NCBI GenBank assembly: GCA_020441605.1
Contig: JAGRLX010000002.1
Span: 1-19,033, forward strand
DNA length: 19,033 bases
Direction: 5' to 3'
Origin: Alphaproteobacteria bacterium
GTDB lineage: Bacteria; Pseudomonadota; Alphaproteobacteria; Rhizobiales; Aestuariivirgaceae
The notes beneath the pieces were generated by a model that was not told where the DNA came from, ran no database searches, and worked only from the letters and a program-made list of their open reading frames with translations. Every line of letters starts with the position of its first letter. Within the stretch, counting starts at the first letter, position 1. Below, piece after piece: positions 6,116 to 14,741 of this stretch. Position numbers and translations under genes: made by a program.

Positions 6116-6985
6116 ATGGAATCCGTCCTCGTTCTCATAGCACCACCCGGCTCCAACGCAATCGGTAAGGATGTGCTGGATCTGGCCCGCGCATTGGGCG
6201 CAGGCGCCCCCCACTGGCTGGCCTCCGGCGAGGCTGCGGAATTTCCTGATTTCGAGCGCCTGACCGAGTTCATGGTGGAAATCCGGCGCCACCCGATCGA
6301 TGCCGCCGTCGTCTCGATCCACAATCGCCGGAAACGCATCCTGATCGCCGACATGGATTCGACCATGATCGAGCAGGAATGCATCGACGAACTCGGCATC
6401 ATGGCCGGCGTCGGCGAACGCATAAAGGAGATCACCGCCCGCGCCATGCGTGGCGAACTCGATTTCGACGGCGCCCTGCGCGAGCGCGTGCGGCTGCTCG
6501 CCGGGCTCGATGCGGCGATCATTGACAGACTGATCCGTGAGCGGATTACCTACATGCCGGGCGGCCGCTGCCTCGTCGCCACCATGAAGGCCCACGGAGC
6601 CCATGCCGCCCTGGTCTCCGGCGGCTTCACGCCTTTCACCGCGGCAGTCGCCAGACACCTGGGCTTCGACGAGCACCAGGCCAACGACCTGATCATCGCC
6701 GCGGGCAGGCTCACCGGCGAAGTGGGACAACCGATTCTCGGCCAGCGCGCCAAAGTGGAGGCGCTCCGCCGCATTGCCGCGGCCCGTGGCCTCGACACGT
6801 CCGACGCCATTGCGGTGGGCGACGGTGCCAATGACCTCGCCATGCTGTCTGAAGCGGGCCTCGGCGTGGCGCTCCACGCCAAGCCGCAGGTGCAGGAAAG
6901 CTCGCTGGTCCGGATCAACCACGGCGATCTCACCGGCTTGCTCTATCTCCAGGGCTATCGCAAGGACCAGTTCGTTCTGCCATAA
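6116..6985 (+). CDS. serB: Phosphoserine phosphatase
   Basis: This 289-residue HAD-superfamily enzyme hydrolyses O-phospho-L-serine to serine, the last step of the phosphorylated serine pathway. A short N-terminal regulatory-like domain (residues 1-70) precedes HAD motif I DMDST (D79 nucleophile, D81 general acid). Motif II is SGGF within LVSGGFTPFT. Motif III/IV is GDGANDLAML near residue 240. VLVLIAPPGSN at the N terminus agrees with rhizobial SerB starts, so ATG 6116 is right even though it leaves no spacer to divergent miaA. AGGTGA nine bases upstream serves as ribosome-binding site and lies inside miaA. The next gene starts seven bases after the stop codon. Confidence 0.96.
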   Translation: MESVLVLIAPPGSNAIGKDVLDLARALGAGAPHWLASGEAAEFPDFERLTEFMVEIRRHPIDAAVVSIHNRRKRILIADMDSTMIEQECIDELGIMAGVGERIKEITARAMRGELDFDGALRERVRLLAGLDAAIIDRLIRERITYMPGGRCLVATMKAHGAHAALVSGGFTPFTAAVARHLGFDEHQANDLIIAAGRLTGEVGQPILGQRAKVEALRRIAAARGLDTSDAIAVGDGANDLAMLSEAGLGVALHAKPQVQESSLVRINHGDLTGLLYLQGYRKDQFVLP

Positions 6986-6992
6986 TCCGGGT

Positions 6993-9506
6993 ATGCTTCT
7001 GCCCAAGCATCCTGCCATGATAGCAATTCGCATCGTCATCTTGCTGCTCGTTGCCCTGTGGGCCGGTCTCGCAACCGCCCAGGACTTGGACGTGCAGTCC
7101 CTACTCGATGGGGGCGAAAAGGCCCTCGATGCCGGACGGCTGCAGGAGGCGGAGACGAAGCTCCGCGAGGCCTTGCGCCGCAGCGAAGCGGCCGGCGGCC
7201 CCGACAACGATCACGCTTATATCGCGCGCGCCCATCTGGCCAATGCGCTCGCCGATCTCAACAAGCTGGCCGAGGCGGAACGGGTGATCCGTGAGCAGCT
7301 CGATTCGGCCCGCAGGAGCTATGGCGAGGAGTCGCTGATGTATGCCTCGCCCCTGGTGCAACTCGCCGGATTGGTGACGGCGCGCAACGACGATGCCGCG
7401 GCCGAACGGCTCTATCGCCGCGCCATCGCGATCCTTGAAGCCCTGCCGGACGGCGACGCGCAGATGCTTTACGCCTGCCGCATCGGCCTCGCAGCCACCC
7501 TGACCAGCCTCGGGCGGCGTGATGAGGCCGACGCGCTTCTCAAGAGCGTCGAGGGTGGCAACCCGGAGGTCGAAGCCATGGTGGCGGCCTCCGCACGCCT
7601 CGATGCAAATGACTTCGATGGCGCCATCACACTGATGAACAAGTCTCTCGCGCTCAGTGAACAGCGGCTGGGACCGGACAATCACCAAGCCGCCATTGCC
7701 AAGTCGGCGATCGCCAGCGCCTTGCTCAACAAGGGCGAACACCTCGATACCGCACGTCAGCTGATTGACGAGGCGTTGCAGAGCGAAACGGCGCGGTTCG
7801 GCGCCATGCATCCCAATCTCGTGTCGCTCCACGCCGTCGCGGCATCGCTCAATTTCACCGAAGGCAAATGGGAGGCGGCGATTGCGTCCGCGGCGGCGGC
7901 GACCGGGATCGTCGAACACTGGGCCCAAACCTACGTCTCGAAGGCGCAGAAGACGGCGCTCGAACTCGAAAGCTCGCAGGCTTTCAACTATCAGCTTCAG
8001 GCCTTCGCCGCCTGGCAGGTCTACCAGCAGCAGCCGGACCGGTTGCTGGAAATGATGGAGATCGCCTTCAGCAGCTTTCAGCGTGCCCAGAACCCGCAGG
8101 CCGCGACCGCCCTGCTCCGCATGGCCGACCGCCGCGCCGAAGCCGATCCGGACTTCGCCCGCCTGATGCGCCGCTTTCAGGATCTTTCCCAGAAGGTCGC
8201 CGCCGAGGCCGAGCAACAGGTGCTGCGCGCTGCCGAGCCCGGCAATGACCAGGTCTATTCCGGCGTCACCCCCACCGAGGTGGAACTCGCCAAGGTCAAG
8301 GCCGAGATCGAGCGCCGCTTCGCCAAGCCCGGACAGTCGCAGAATGCCGTGCTGACACTGGCAGAAGCCCAGGTCCTGCTGAAACCGGGTGAGGGCCTGA
8401 TCGCGATTTCCGAGGGTTTTGACGCCGCGGGGGCTGGCATGGCCATTGCGGTGACCCGCGACTATGCCTGGTGGGTGCCGGTCGACGGCGTGGCGCTGCG
8501 CGAAGCCACCCGCCAGCTCCGCCAATCGCTCGGAGCGGCGTCCAACGTCCGCGGCATGGCCCAGGCCGACGACGAGGCCCGCGACACCGATGCAGCAGGC
8601 TTTGACTTCGCCGCCTCGGCTGCCGTCTACCAGCCGGTTTTCGGTCCCCTAGAGGAGGTTCTGTCCGAGACACGCGAACTGGTCGTCGTGCCATCGCCGG
8701 GCCTGTTCGACATTCCCTTCACCGCCCTGGTGCGCGAAGTGCCAGTGGCCACGTCGCCGACCATCCTGCGTGATGCCGACTGGCTGATCCGCACCCACGC
8801 CATTTCAGTTCTGCCGTCGGTCGCCAGCCTCAAGGCATTGCGATCGACCCCCCACAAGACCACCGGAACCCGGCCGCTGGCCGGTTTCGGCAATGCGATC
8901 TTCGCTGGCCGGACCGCTGCGCTGGCCCCGCTGCCCGACACCGCCGACGAACTGCAGCGGATGACGGCTGAACTGCCCGGCCGCGGCAACGCGCTGTTCC
9001 TCGGCAGCGCCGCCACCGAGACCGCCGTGGAAACCGGCGCCCTTGACCGCTTCGGCGTTCTGGCCTTCGCCACCCACGGGCTCAAGGCCGGTGAACTGAC
9101 GGGCCTTGACGAACCAGCCCTGGCCCTGACTCCCGATGACCGCAACGACGGACTTCTGACCGCCAGCGAGGTGGCCGGCCTCAATCTGGATGCCGACTGG
9201 GTGATCCTCTCTGCCTGCAACACGGCCAGTGGCGGCGGTCCGGGGTCCGAGGGATTTTCCGGCCTGGCCCGCGCCTTCCTCTATGCCGGTGCCCGTTCGC
9301 TGCTGGTGTCCCACTGGCCGGTCTATTCGGACGCGGCCGTGAAGCTGACGACCGGCGCCTTCGCGGCACTTGCCGGCGATCCCGCCATCAGCCGCGCTGA
9401 GGCGCTCCGGCGGTCCATGCTGCAGATTCTCGACACCGACCCCGAGCCCCGCCACTGGCATCCCTCCTATTGGGCGCCCTTCGCACTGCTCGGCGATGGC
9501 GGCTGA
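6993..9506 (+). CDS. Exported TPR protein with C-terminal CHAT (caspase-like) domain
   Basis: This protein of 837 residues has an N-terminal signal peptide (IRIVILLLVALWAGLATAQ), followed by tetratricopeptide-like repeats through about residue 420. Examples are EAETKLREALRRSEAAGGPDN, AERLYRRAIAILEALPDG and ALSEQRLGPDNHQAAIAKSAIASAL. The C-terminal 250 residues form a CHAT domain, a relative of caspases and separases. The catalytic dyad appears intact: His695 in FATHG and Cys742 in SACNT, with GFSGLARAFLYAGARSLLVSHWPV after it, as is typical of CHAT. The substrate is unknown. Start 6993 is the first ATG after serB; ATG 7017 would give a shorter, equally good signal peptide. It probably shares a transcript with serB, though the functional link is unclear. 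Confidence 0.9.
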   Translation: MLLPKHPAMIAIRIVILLLVALWAGLATAQDLDVQSLLDGGEKALDAGRLQEAETKLREALRRSEAAGGPDNDHAYIARAHLANALADLNKLAEAERVIREQLDSARRSYGEESLMYASPLVQLAGLVTARNDDAAAERLYRRAIAILEALPDGDAQMLYACRIGLAATLTSLGRRDEADALLKSVEGGNPEVEAMVAASARLDANDFDGAITLMNKSLALSEQRLGPDNHQAAIAKSAIASALLNKGEHLDTARQLIDEALQSETARFGAMHPNLVSLHAVAASLNFTEGKWEAAIASAAAATGIVEHWAQTYVSKAQKTALELESSQAFNYQLQAFAAWQVYQQQPDRLLEMMEIAFSSFQRAQNPQAATALLRMADRRAEADPDFARLMRRFQDLSQKVAAEAEQQVLRAAEPGNDQVYSGVTPTEVELAKVKAEIERRFAKPGQSQNAVLTLAEAQVLLKPGEGLIAISEGFDAAGAGMAIAVTRDYAWWVPVDGVALREATRQLRQSLGAASNVRGMAQADDEARDTDAAGFDFAASAAVYQPVFGPLEEVLSETRELVVVPSPGLFDIPFTALVREVPVATSPTILRDADWLIRTHAISVLPSVASLKALRSTPHKTTGTRPLAGFGNAIFAGRTAALAPLPDTADELQRMTAELPGRGNALFLGSAATETAVETGALDRFGVLAFATHGLKAGELTGLDEPALALTPDDRNDGLLTASEVAGLNLDADWVILSACNTASGGGPGSEGFSGLARAFLYAGARSLLVSHWPVYSDAAVKLTTGAFAALAGDPAISRAEALRRSMLQILDTDPEPRHWHPSYWAPFALLGDGG

Positions 9507-9526
9507 CCAACGCTTGTCGCCACAGC

Positions 9527-9538
9527 CTGCAATTGCAG
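9527..9538. repeat. 12-bp perfect palindrome upstream of the sulfotransferase gene
   Basis: CTGCAATTGCAG is a perfect inverted repeat in the 89-base gap between the CHAT gene and the sulfotransferase-like gene. It could be an operator half-site pair or chance. No T-run follows, so it is not a terminator. Confidence 0.3.
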
Positions 9539-9595
9539 CCGCCCCGTTGTTTGCACGTTGTCCTGAGAGCAAAGTGCCGCTGGGAGGAACGTATC

Positions 9596-10336
9596 ATGAC
9601 ACTGAAGGTTATCGGCGCAGGTTATGGCCGGACAGGAACCATGTCGACTTTCACGGCGCTGAACCAGCTCGGCCTGCGCTGCTACCACATGGTGGAAGTC
9701 ATCATGAACAAGGAGAACGCCAGCCACCTCGATTTCTGGCGGCGGGTGGCGAACGACCCGCCCGGCAAGCAGCAGCCGTGGGAACAGATCTTCGCAGGCT
9801 ATCAGGCCGCCGTCGATAACCCAGCCTGCTGCGTCTGGCGCGAGCTTCTCGAAGCCTATCCGGACGCCAAAGTGGTGCTGACACTCCATCCCAGGGGGCC
9901 GGACGCCTGGTACGAAAGCACCATCGACACGATCTACTTCACCGAGAACCGCTGGCAGTTCAAGGTGCTGGAGATCTTCACGCCCTTCGGGCGCAAGTTC
10001 GGCGACATGTCGCGCAAGCTGATCTGGCAGGGCATGCTGAAGGGCACGATGAATTCGAAGGAACGCGCCACCGCCCAGTATCAGAAGCACATCGACGAGG
10101 TGAAGGCCGCCGTGCCGCCCGAGCGCCTTCTTGTGTTCTCCGCCGACCAGGGCTGGGCGCCGCTGTGCAATTTTCTAGACATCCCGATCCCGGATACGCC
10201 CTTCCCGAATGTCAACGATCGCGCCGAGATCAAGAAGGTGATCGCCGACATGTCGAAAGGCGCCTATTTCATTCTCGGCGGTCTGGCCGTCGCCGCCCTT
10301 GTGCTGCTCTACGGGGCCCTGCGGCTATTCGGCTAA
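9596..10336 (+). CDS. Sulfotransferase-family protein with C-terminal membrane anchor
   Basis: This 246-residue protein starts with [23 protein letters not shown]. The GYGRTGT loop corresponds to the 5'-phosphosulfate-binding loop of PAPS-dependent sulfotransferases, and the rest fits the short bacterial family often called Sulfotransfer_4 ([57 protein letters not shown]). A single hydrophobic helix closes the protein ([21 protein letters not shown], about 221-244), which predicts a tail-anchored cytoplasmic enzyme. The acceptor is unknown. Start 9596 is supported by GGGAGGA about six bases upstream. An 89-base gap separates it from the CHAT gene, so it may have its own promoter. Confidence 0.8.
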   Translation: MTLKVIGAGYGRTGTMSTFTALNQLGLRCYHMVEVIMNKENASHLDFWRRVANDPPGKQQPWEQIFAGYQAAVDNPACCVWRELLEAYPDAKVVLTLHPRGPDAWYESTIDTIYFTENRWQFKVLEIFTPFGRKFGDMSRKLIWQGMLKGTMNSKERATAQYQKHIDEVKAAVPPERLLVFSADQGWAPLCNFLDIPIPDTPFPNVNDRAEIKKVIADMSKGAYFILGGLAVAALVLLYGALRLFG

Positions 10337-10388
10337 CTTGATCTTCCCGGCGGGTTGCGCAAGTCTGGTGTCTGACAAGGAGGACCCC

Positions 10389-11750
10389 ATGACCAAGAAA
10401 TTCCTGCTGGGCGAGGACCGCATCCCGAAGCGCTGGTACAACATCGCCGCCGACCTGCCCGAGGCATTGCCGCCGGTGCTGCACCCTGGCACGCTGAAGC
10501 CGGTCGGCCCCGACGATCTGGCGCCGCTCTTCCCCATGGCGCTGATCATGCAGGAGGTCTCGCAGGAGCGCGAGGTCGAGGTACCCGAACCGGTGCGCGA
10601 CATCTATCGCATGTGGCGTCCGACCCCGCTGTTCCGCGCCACCGCCCTGGAAAAGGCGCTGGGGACCACCGCCAAGATCTATTACAAGTACGAGGGCGTG
10701 TCGCCCGCCGGTTCGCACAAGCCCAATACCGCCGTGGCCCAGGCTTTCTACAACAAGGAGGAAGGTGTCAGGAAACTGGTGACCGAGACCGGAGCCGGGC
10801 AATGGGGCTCGTCGCTTTCCATGGCAGGCGCCCTGTTCGGCATGGACGTGAAGGTCTACATGGTGAAGGTCTCCTTCAACCAGAAGCCCTATCGCCGGGC
10901 GCTTATGGAAACATATGGTGGGGTCTGCGTCGCCAGCCCCTCCGATGAAACCAATGCCGGCCGGCAGATCCTGGCGGCCGATCCGAATTCCAACGGTTCG
11001 CTGGGCATCGCAATCTCCGAAGCGGTGGAAGTGGCGGCCACCAACCCCGATACCAAATATGCCCTGGGCAGCGTGCTGAACCATGTCCTGCTGCACCAGA
11101 CGGTGATCGGCATCGAGGCGATCGAGCAGATGGAACAGGCCGGGGCTTCCCCCGACATCATCGTCGGCTGCACCGGCGGCGGCTCCAACTTCGCCGGCCT
11201 GACTTTCCCCTTCATCGGTCAGCAACTGCGCGGCGGCAAGAAGGTGCGGGTGATCGCCGCCGAACCGGCGGCTTGCCCCTCGCTCACACGCGGCAAATAT
11301 GCCTATGACTTCGGCGACACCTCGCACATGACGCCGCTGGTCAAGATGCACACGCTGGGCTCGACCTTCATGCCGCCGGGCTTCCATGCCGGAGGCCTGC
11401 GCTATCACGGCATGGCGCCGCTGGTCTCGCATCTCAAGGAACTGGGGCTGATCGAAGCCGAGGCCTATACGCAGAATTCCTGTTTCGAGGCGGGCGTACT
11501 CTTCGCCCGGACCGAGGGCATCGTGCCGGCGCCCGAAGCCACCCATGCCGTGCGCGGCGCGATCGATGCTGCCCTCAAGGCCAAGCAGGACGGCACCTCG
11601 CCGGTGATCCTCTTCGGCCTCTGCGGCCACGGCCACTTCGACATGCAGGCCTACATGGATTACATGGCCGGCAAGCTGGAGGACAAGATGTACGACCAGT
11701 CGGCCCTCGACGCGGCCCTGGCCGGGCTTCCCAAAATCGCCGCCGAATGA
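10389..11750 (+). CDS. trpB2: TrpB2-type tryptophan synthase beta subunit
   Basis: This 453-residue fold-type II PLP enzyme belongs to the TrpB2 subgroup, not to the canonical TrpB1 that partners TrpA. Supporting features are the longer N-terminal region ([19 protein letters not shown]), WRPTPLFRA, the PLP lysine K111 in GSHKPNTA, and [13 protein letters not shown] with Trp139 where TrpB1 has His (E133 is the catalytic Glu). The phosphate-binding loop is [10 protein letters not shown]. TrpB2 joins indole with serine or, in some characterised cases, O-phosphoserine to give tryptophan. No trpA is nearby, consistent with TrpB2 working alone. The ribosome-binding site AAGGAGG is strong. The stop codon overlaps the next start (ATGA), which couples it to a serine-kinase-like gene. 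Confidence 0.93.
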   Translation: MTKKFLLGEDRIPKRWYNIAADLPEALPPVLHPGTLKPVGPDDLAPLFPMALIMQEVSQEREVEVPEPVRDIYRMWRPTPLFRATALEKALGTTAKIYYKYEGVSPAGSHKPNTAVAQAFYNKEEGVRKLVTETGAGQWGSSLSMAGALFGMDVKVYMVKVSFNQKPYRRALMETYGGVCVASPSDETNAGRQILAADPNSNGSLGIAISEAVEVAATNPDTKYALGSVLNHVLLHQTVIGIEAIEQMEQAGASPDIIVGCTGGGSNFAGLTFPFIGQQLRGGKKVRVIAAEPAACPSLTRGKYAYDFGDTSHMTPLVKMHTLGSTFMPPGFHAGGLRYHGMAPLVSHLKELGLIEAEAYTQNSCFEAGVLFARTEGIVPAPEATHAVRGAIDAALKAKQDGTSPVILFGLCGHGHFDMQAYMDYMAGKLEDKMYDQSALDAALAGLPKIAAE

Positions 11751-12157
11751 CGGCCTATGAGGTGACGCTGATCGACGTGGCGCGGCTCAGGCCCACCGAG
11801 GAGGTGGATGCCGCCCATGTCGAGACGCTTGCCGCAGACATTCGCTGCGCGGCAGTACTCCGGCAGCCGGTACTGATCGAGCGCCGGAGCCTCGCAATTC
11901 TCGATGGCCACCACCGGTACCACGCCGCGCGGCGCCTCGGTCTGGCGCGGATCGCCGCTATCGTCATCGACTATGACGACCCGCGCCTGTCGCTCTCGTC
12001 ATGGACCGGCGCACCCTTCACCCGCGGCGACGTGCTGGCGGCCGCGGCCAGCGGCCGACTTCTGGCACCAAAGTCGACACGTCACCAGCTCGATCCGGCG
12101 CCCGCGCCCGCGCCCGTGGCCCTCGCCGATCTGGAACGTCCTACTTCTTCACCTTGA
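11747..12157 (+). CDS. ParB-fold protein of the free-serine kinase (SerK/SbnI) type
   Basis: This 136-residue single-domain protein looks like ParB-N but lacks any DNA-binding domain. [17 protein letters not shown] (E18/E19) is followed by [15 protein letters not shown] (D53-R57) and [15 protein letters not shown] (about 107-115) comes late. The combination of PxEEv, DGHHR and a C-terminal K-T/S-RH is what I associate with SerK of Thermococcus and SbnI of Staphylococcus, which phosphorylate free L-serine with ADP or ATP; a Glu in the first motif is catalytic there. The function is inferred from motifs. It overlaps trpB2 by four bases (ATGA), so it is translationally coupled, and its last 17 bases overlap convergent degP. 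A ParB-like regulator is the alternative. Confidence 0.72.
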   Translation: MTAYEVTLIDVARLRPTEEVDAAHVETLAADIRCAAVLRQPVLIERRSLAILDGHHRYHAARRLGLARIAAIVIDYDDPRLSLSSWTGAPFTRGDVLAAAASGRLLAPKSTRHQLDPAPAPAPVALADLERPTSSP

Positions 12158-13631
12158 GAGCGATGAAGCGCATCTCGCCCTGTTTGCCGCCCTTGGCGAC
12201 CAGCAGCAGCACTGATGACTTCCCGGCCTTCTCTGCCTCTTCGGCCCGCGTCTTGACATCGGCAGCCCCGGCCACTTCCCTTTCACCGGCCTCAGTGATC
12301 ACGTCGCCGGGCTTGAGCTGCTTTTCAGCCGCAGGGCCCTCGGCCGCAACCTCGGTGATCACCGCTCCCTTGAGATCGGCGTCAATATTGTATTTGGCCC
12401 GAAGCTCATCGGTCAGCGTGGTGATGGTCATGCCGAGCACCTGAACCACGGCGGGCGCGGTCTGCGCTCCGCCCTGGTTGTCCTGCGCGGCAGCGACCTT
12501 CTCGCCATCCTCGAGCCGGCCCACCTCGGCGGTGACCGTCACCTCCTGGCCCTTGCGCAACAGCTTGACCGTCACCTGCTTGCCGATCTCGGTCTCCGCC
12601 ACGATGCGCGGCAGATCGCGCATCTGGTTCACCGGCCGGCCGTTGAATTCGACGATGATGTCGCCGGCTTCGATTCCGGCAGTCTCGGCCGGACCGGTTT
12701 TGGTCACATCGGCGATCAGCGCGCCGCGAGGCCGGTCGAGCCCCATGCTCTCGGCAATATCGCCGGTGACCGTCTGGATCTTCACGCCCAGCCAACCTCG
12801 CCGGGTTTCACCATACTTCACCAGCTGGTCGATAACACTCTTGGCCGTATTGGCGGGAACCGAGAAGCCGATGCCGACGGAACCGCCTGAGGGCGAGAAG
12901 ATCGCCGTGTTGATGCCGACCACCTCGCCCTTGAGATTAAACAGCGGACCGCCGGAATTGCCCTTGTTGATGGCCGCGTCAGTCTGGATGAAATCGTCGT
13001 AGGGGCCGGCGTTGATGTCGCGGTTGCGGGCTGAGACGATGCCGAGCGACACCGACCCGCCAAGGCCGAACGGATTGCCGATCGCTACCACCCACTCGCC
13101 GATGCGCAAGCGGTCGCTGTCGCCAAAGGAAACCGACGGCAGCGGCACGCTGGGCTTGACCCGGATCACCGCCAGATCGGTCTTGGGATCGCGCCCGACG
13201 ATCTCGGCTTTGAGGATCGTGTCATCCTGGGTGTGAACCTCGATCGACTCGGCACCCTCGACTACATGGTTATTGGTGACGATGACCCCGGAGGGATCGA
13301 TGACGAAGCCCGACCCCATGGATGTCATGGTGCGTGGCCGGCCACCTTCGCCTTCCTGCTGGCGCTTGAAGAAGTCGTCAAAGAAATCCTTGAACGGCGA
13401 ATTGTCGGGAAGCTGGGGCAAGTTTGGGGCCGTACCCGAGGTCTTGGCCTCAATGGTGATTTCCACCACTGCCGGCAAGAGCTTGTCCGAGAGGTCGGCG
13501 ATCGAGGGAAGCTCCACCGTTTGCGCCGCAGCAGGCGCCAGCACCGGCGGGGCGGCGGTCAAGCCGAGGCCCACCAGGCAAAGCGCCAACACCGCCGCCG
13601 AAGTCCTAAGAAGTCCAAGCCGTCCATTCAT
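12141..13631 (-). CDS. degP: Periplasmic serine protease/chaperone of the DegP/Do family
   Basis: This 496-residue HtrA-family protein degrades or refolds misfolded envelope proteins. A signal peptide (about residues 1-37, ending APAAAQ) is followed by a trypsin-like domain with the catalytic triad His122 (VTNNHVV), Asp152 (DPKTDLAVI) and Ser226 (NKGNSGGPLF). Two PDZ domains follow (starting GWLGVKIQTV and VQVLGMTITTL). The phenylalanine-rich loop after PFKDFFDDFFKR matches the LA loop of Do proteases. ATG 13631 is preferred because GGAG lies eight bases upstream; a GTG at 13652 would add seven residues. It is the last gene of the hflK-hflC-DUF2065 operon, a standard order in these bacteria, and its 3' end overlaps the serine-kinase-like gene. 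Confidence 0.95.
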   Translation of the reverse strand: MNGRLGLLRTSAAVLALCLVGLGLTAAPPVLAPAAAQTVELPSIADLSDKLLPAVVEITIEAKTSGTAPNLPQLPDNSPFKDFFDDFFKRQQEGEGGRPRTMTSMGSGFVIDPSGVIVTNNHVVEGAESIEVHTQDDTILKAEIVGRDPKTDLAVIRVKPSVPLPSVSFGDSDRLRIGEWVVAIGNPFGLGGSVSLGIVSARNRDINAGPYDDFIQTDAAINKGNSGGPLFNLKGEVVGINTAIFSPSGGSVGIGFSVPANTAKSVIDQLVKYGETRRGWLGVKIQTVTGDIAESMGLDRPRGALIADVTKTGPAETAGIEAGDIIVEFNGRPVNQMRDLPRIVAETEIGKQVTVKLLRKGQEVTVTAEVGRLEDGEKVAAAQDNQGGAQTAPAVVQVLGMTITTLTDELRAKYNIDADLKGAVITEVAAEGPAAEKQLKPGDVITEAGEREVAGAADVKTRAEEAEKAGKSSVLLLVAKGGKQGEMRFIALKVKK

Positions 13632-13656
13632 GCCAAGGTCTCCGATTGTCACGCCA

Positions 13657-13854
13657 TCATCCAGCGAAGGACCGAACCAGCCAGACGATCAGCACGCCCG
13701 CCGCCAGCGCACCCGCGCCAGCGATGCGCAATTGATCATCGGACATCCGCCGGATCACCTCCATCATCTGCCTCAGGTGCCCCGGAACCAAGGCATAAAG
13801 AAGGCCCTCGATCACCAGTACCAGACCGAGGGCCAACAATATGTCCTGCATCAT
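13657..13854 (-). CDS. DUF2065 small membrane protein
   Basis: This is a 65-residue protein with two hydrophobic helices, ILLALGLVLVIEGLLYAL near the N terminus and AGAGALAAGVLIVWLVRSF at the C terminus. They are joined by a charged loop with MMEVIRRMSDDQLR. Its length, sequence character and place between hflC and degP identify DUF2065, a family of unknown function regularly found next to hflKC. ATG 13854 overlaps the hflC stop codon by four bases (ATGA), so translation is coupled. It may be an accessory of the HflKC assembly; this is inferred only from context. Confidence 0.85.
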   Translation of the reverse strand: MMQDILLALGLVLVIEGLLYALVPGHLRQMMEVIRRMSDDQLRIAGAGALAAGVLIVWLVRSFAG

Positions 13855-14741
13855 TGCGCCGGGTTGGTATTGGTGCTCTTGGTCTGGGTCCCGAAATACT
13901 TGAAGAACTCCGAATCCGGATTCAGCACCATGGTGGTGCCCTGCCCGGTGAGACTCTTGGCATAGGCTTGCATCGACCGATAGAAACCGAAGAACTCCGG
14001 ATCCTTCTGGAACGCCTCAGCGAAGACCTTGTTGCGCTCGGCATCGCCCTGACCGCGAATGATCTCGGCTTCGCGCCGCGCGGCAGCGAGCTTCTCCGTC
14101 ACCGTGCGGTCGGTTTCGGCGTTCATCCGGGTCTTGGTCGCCTCGCCCTTGGATCGGAGGTCGGCAGCTTCGGCATTACGCTCCGAGCTCATCCGGTTAT
14201 AGGTATCCTTGAGGACGTCCGGCATCAGATCGGTACGCCTGATCCGGACGTCGACGATGTCGATTCCGAGAGCGGCAGCCTCGCCGCGGACCTGATCGCG
14301 AATTTCCTTCATCATCGTATCGCGGTCGCGCGACAGGGCGGCCTCGAAGGTGCGCCGACCATAGGTCTGGCGCAGGGCGGCGTCGAGACGGGTCTCGATT
14401 CGCATGCGGGCCCTGGCGAGATCGGCGGCAACCGTCTCGCGGAAGCGCTGGGAATCGGAGATCCGCGCCACCGTCACAGCGTCAACGAGATAGCGCCGGC
14501 CGTCGACCACCTGCACGCCCTTGTCGAAGCTTTCCCAGATCACGATACGGTCTTCGATGGTGACCACATCCTCGGCAACCGGAAGCTTGAAGTAGAGACC
14601 CGGCTTGTCGATGATGCGGTTGATCTCGCCGAAACGCACGACGAGGGCGCGCTCGCGCTCGTCGACCACGAATGCCGACATGTAACCAACGATGACGACG
14701 GCAGCGGCTGCGATGCCTCCAATGGTCTTGAGCATGGCCAT
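13851..14741 (-). CDS. hflC: HflC, SPFH-domain regulator of FtsH
   Basis: This 296-residue protein has an N-terminal membrane helix (about residues 5-24, IGGIAAAAVVIVGYMSAFVV). An SPFH/prohibitin domain follows, starting VDERERALVVRFGEI with GLYFKLPVAEDVVTIEDRIV. The C-terminal half is a long charged helix (RNAEAADLRSKGEATKTRMNAETDR) ending in the EAFQKDPEFFGFYRSMQAY block typical of HflC. With HflK it forms a large periplasm-facing cage around the FtsH protease and modulates membrane-protein turnover. Its ATG shares a base with the hflK stop codon (TGATG), so the two subunits are translationally coupled. Length is normal. Confidence 0.96.
   Translation of the reverse strand: MAMLKTIGGIAAAAVVIVGYMSAFVVDERERALVVRFGEINRIIDKPGLYFKLPVAEDVVTIEDRIVIWESFDKGVQVVDGRRYLVDAVTVARISDSQRFRETVAADLARARMRIETRLDAALRQTYGRRTFEAALSRDRDTMMKEIRDQVRGEAAALGIDIVDVRIRRTDLMPDVLKDTYNRMSSERNAEAADLRSKGEATKTRMNAETDRTVTEKLAAARREAEIIRGQGDAERNKVFAEAFQKDPEFFGFYRSMQAYAKSLTGQGTTMVLNPDSEFFKYFGTQTKSTNTNPAQ

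Noticed and set aside
6116..7207. Extension of the miaA reading frame to a 653-residue protein
   Set aside because: The extra 360 residues are exactly antisense to serB and the start of the CHAT gene, with no family resemblance; MiaA homology begins at 6115.
7101..8525. 474-codon minus-strand open frame opposite the CHAT gene
   Set aside because: It is a GC-rich antisense shadow of a well-supported gene, with His/Gly/Arg-rich low-complexity translation and no recognisable motif.
10269..11636. 455-codon minus-strand open frame opposite trpB2
   Set aside because: This antisense shadow has a His/Arg/Gly-rich translation typical of the reverse of a GC-rich gene; TrpB2 on the other strand is certain.
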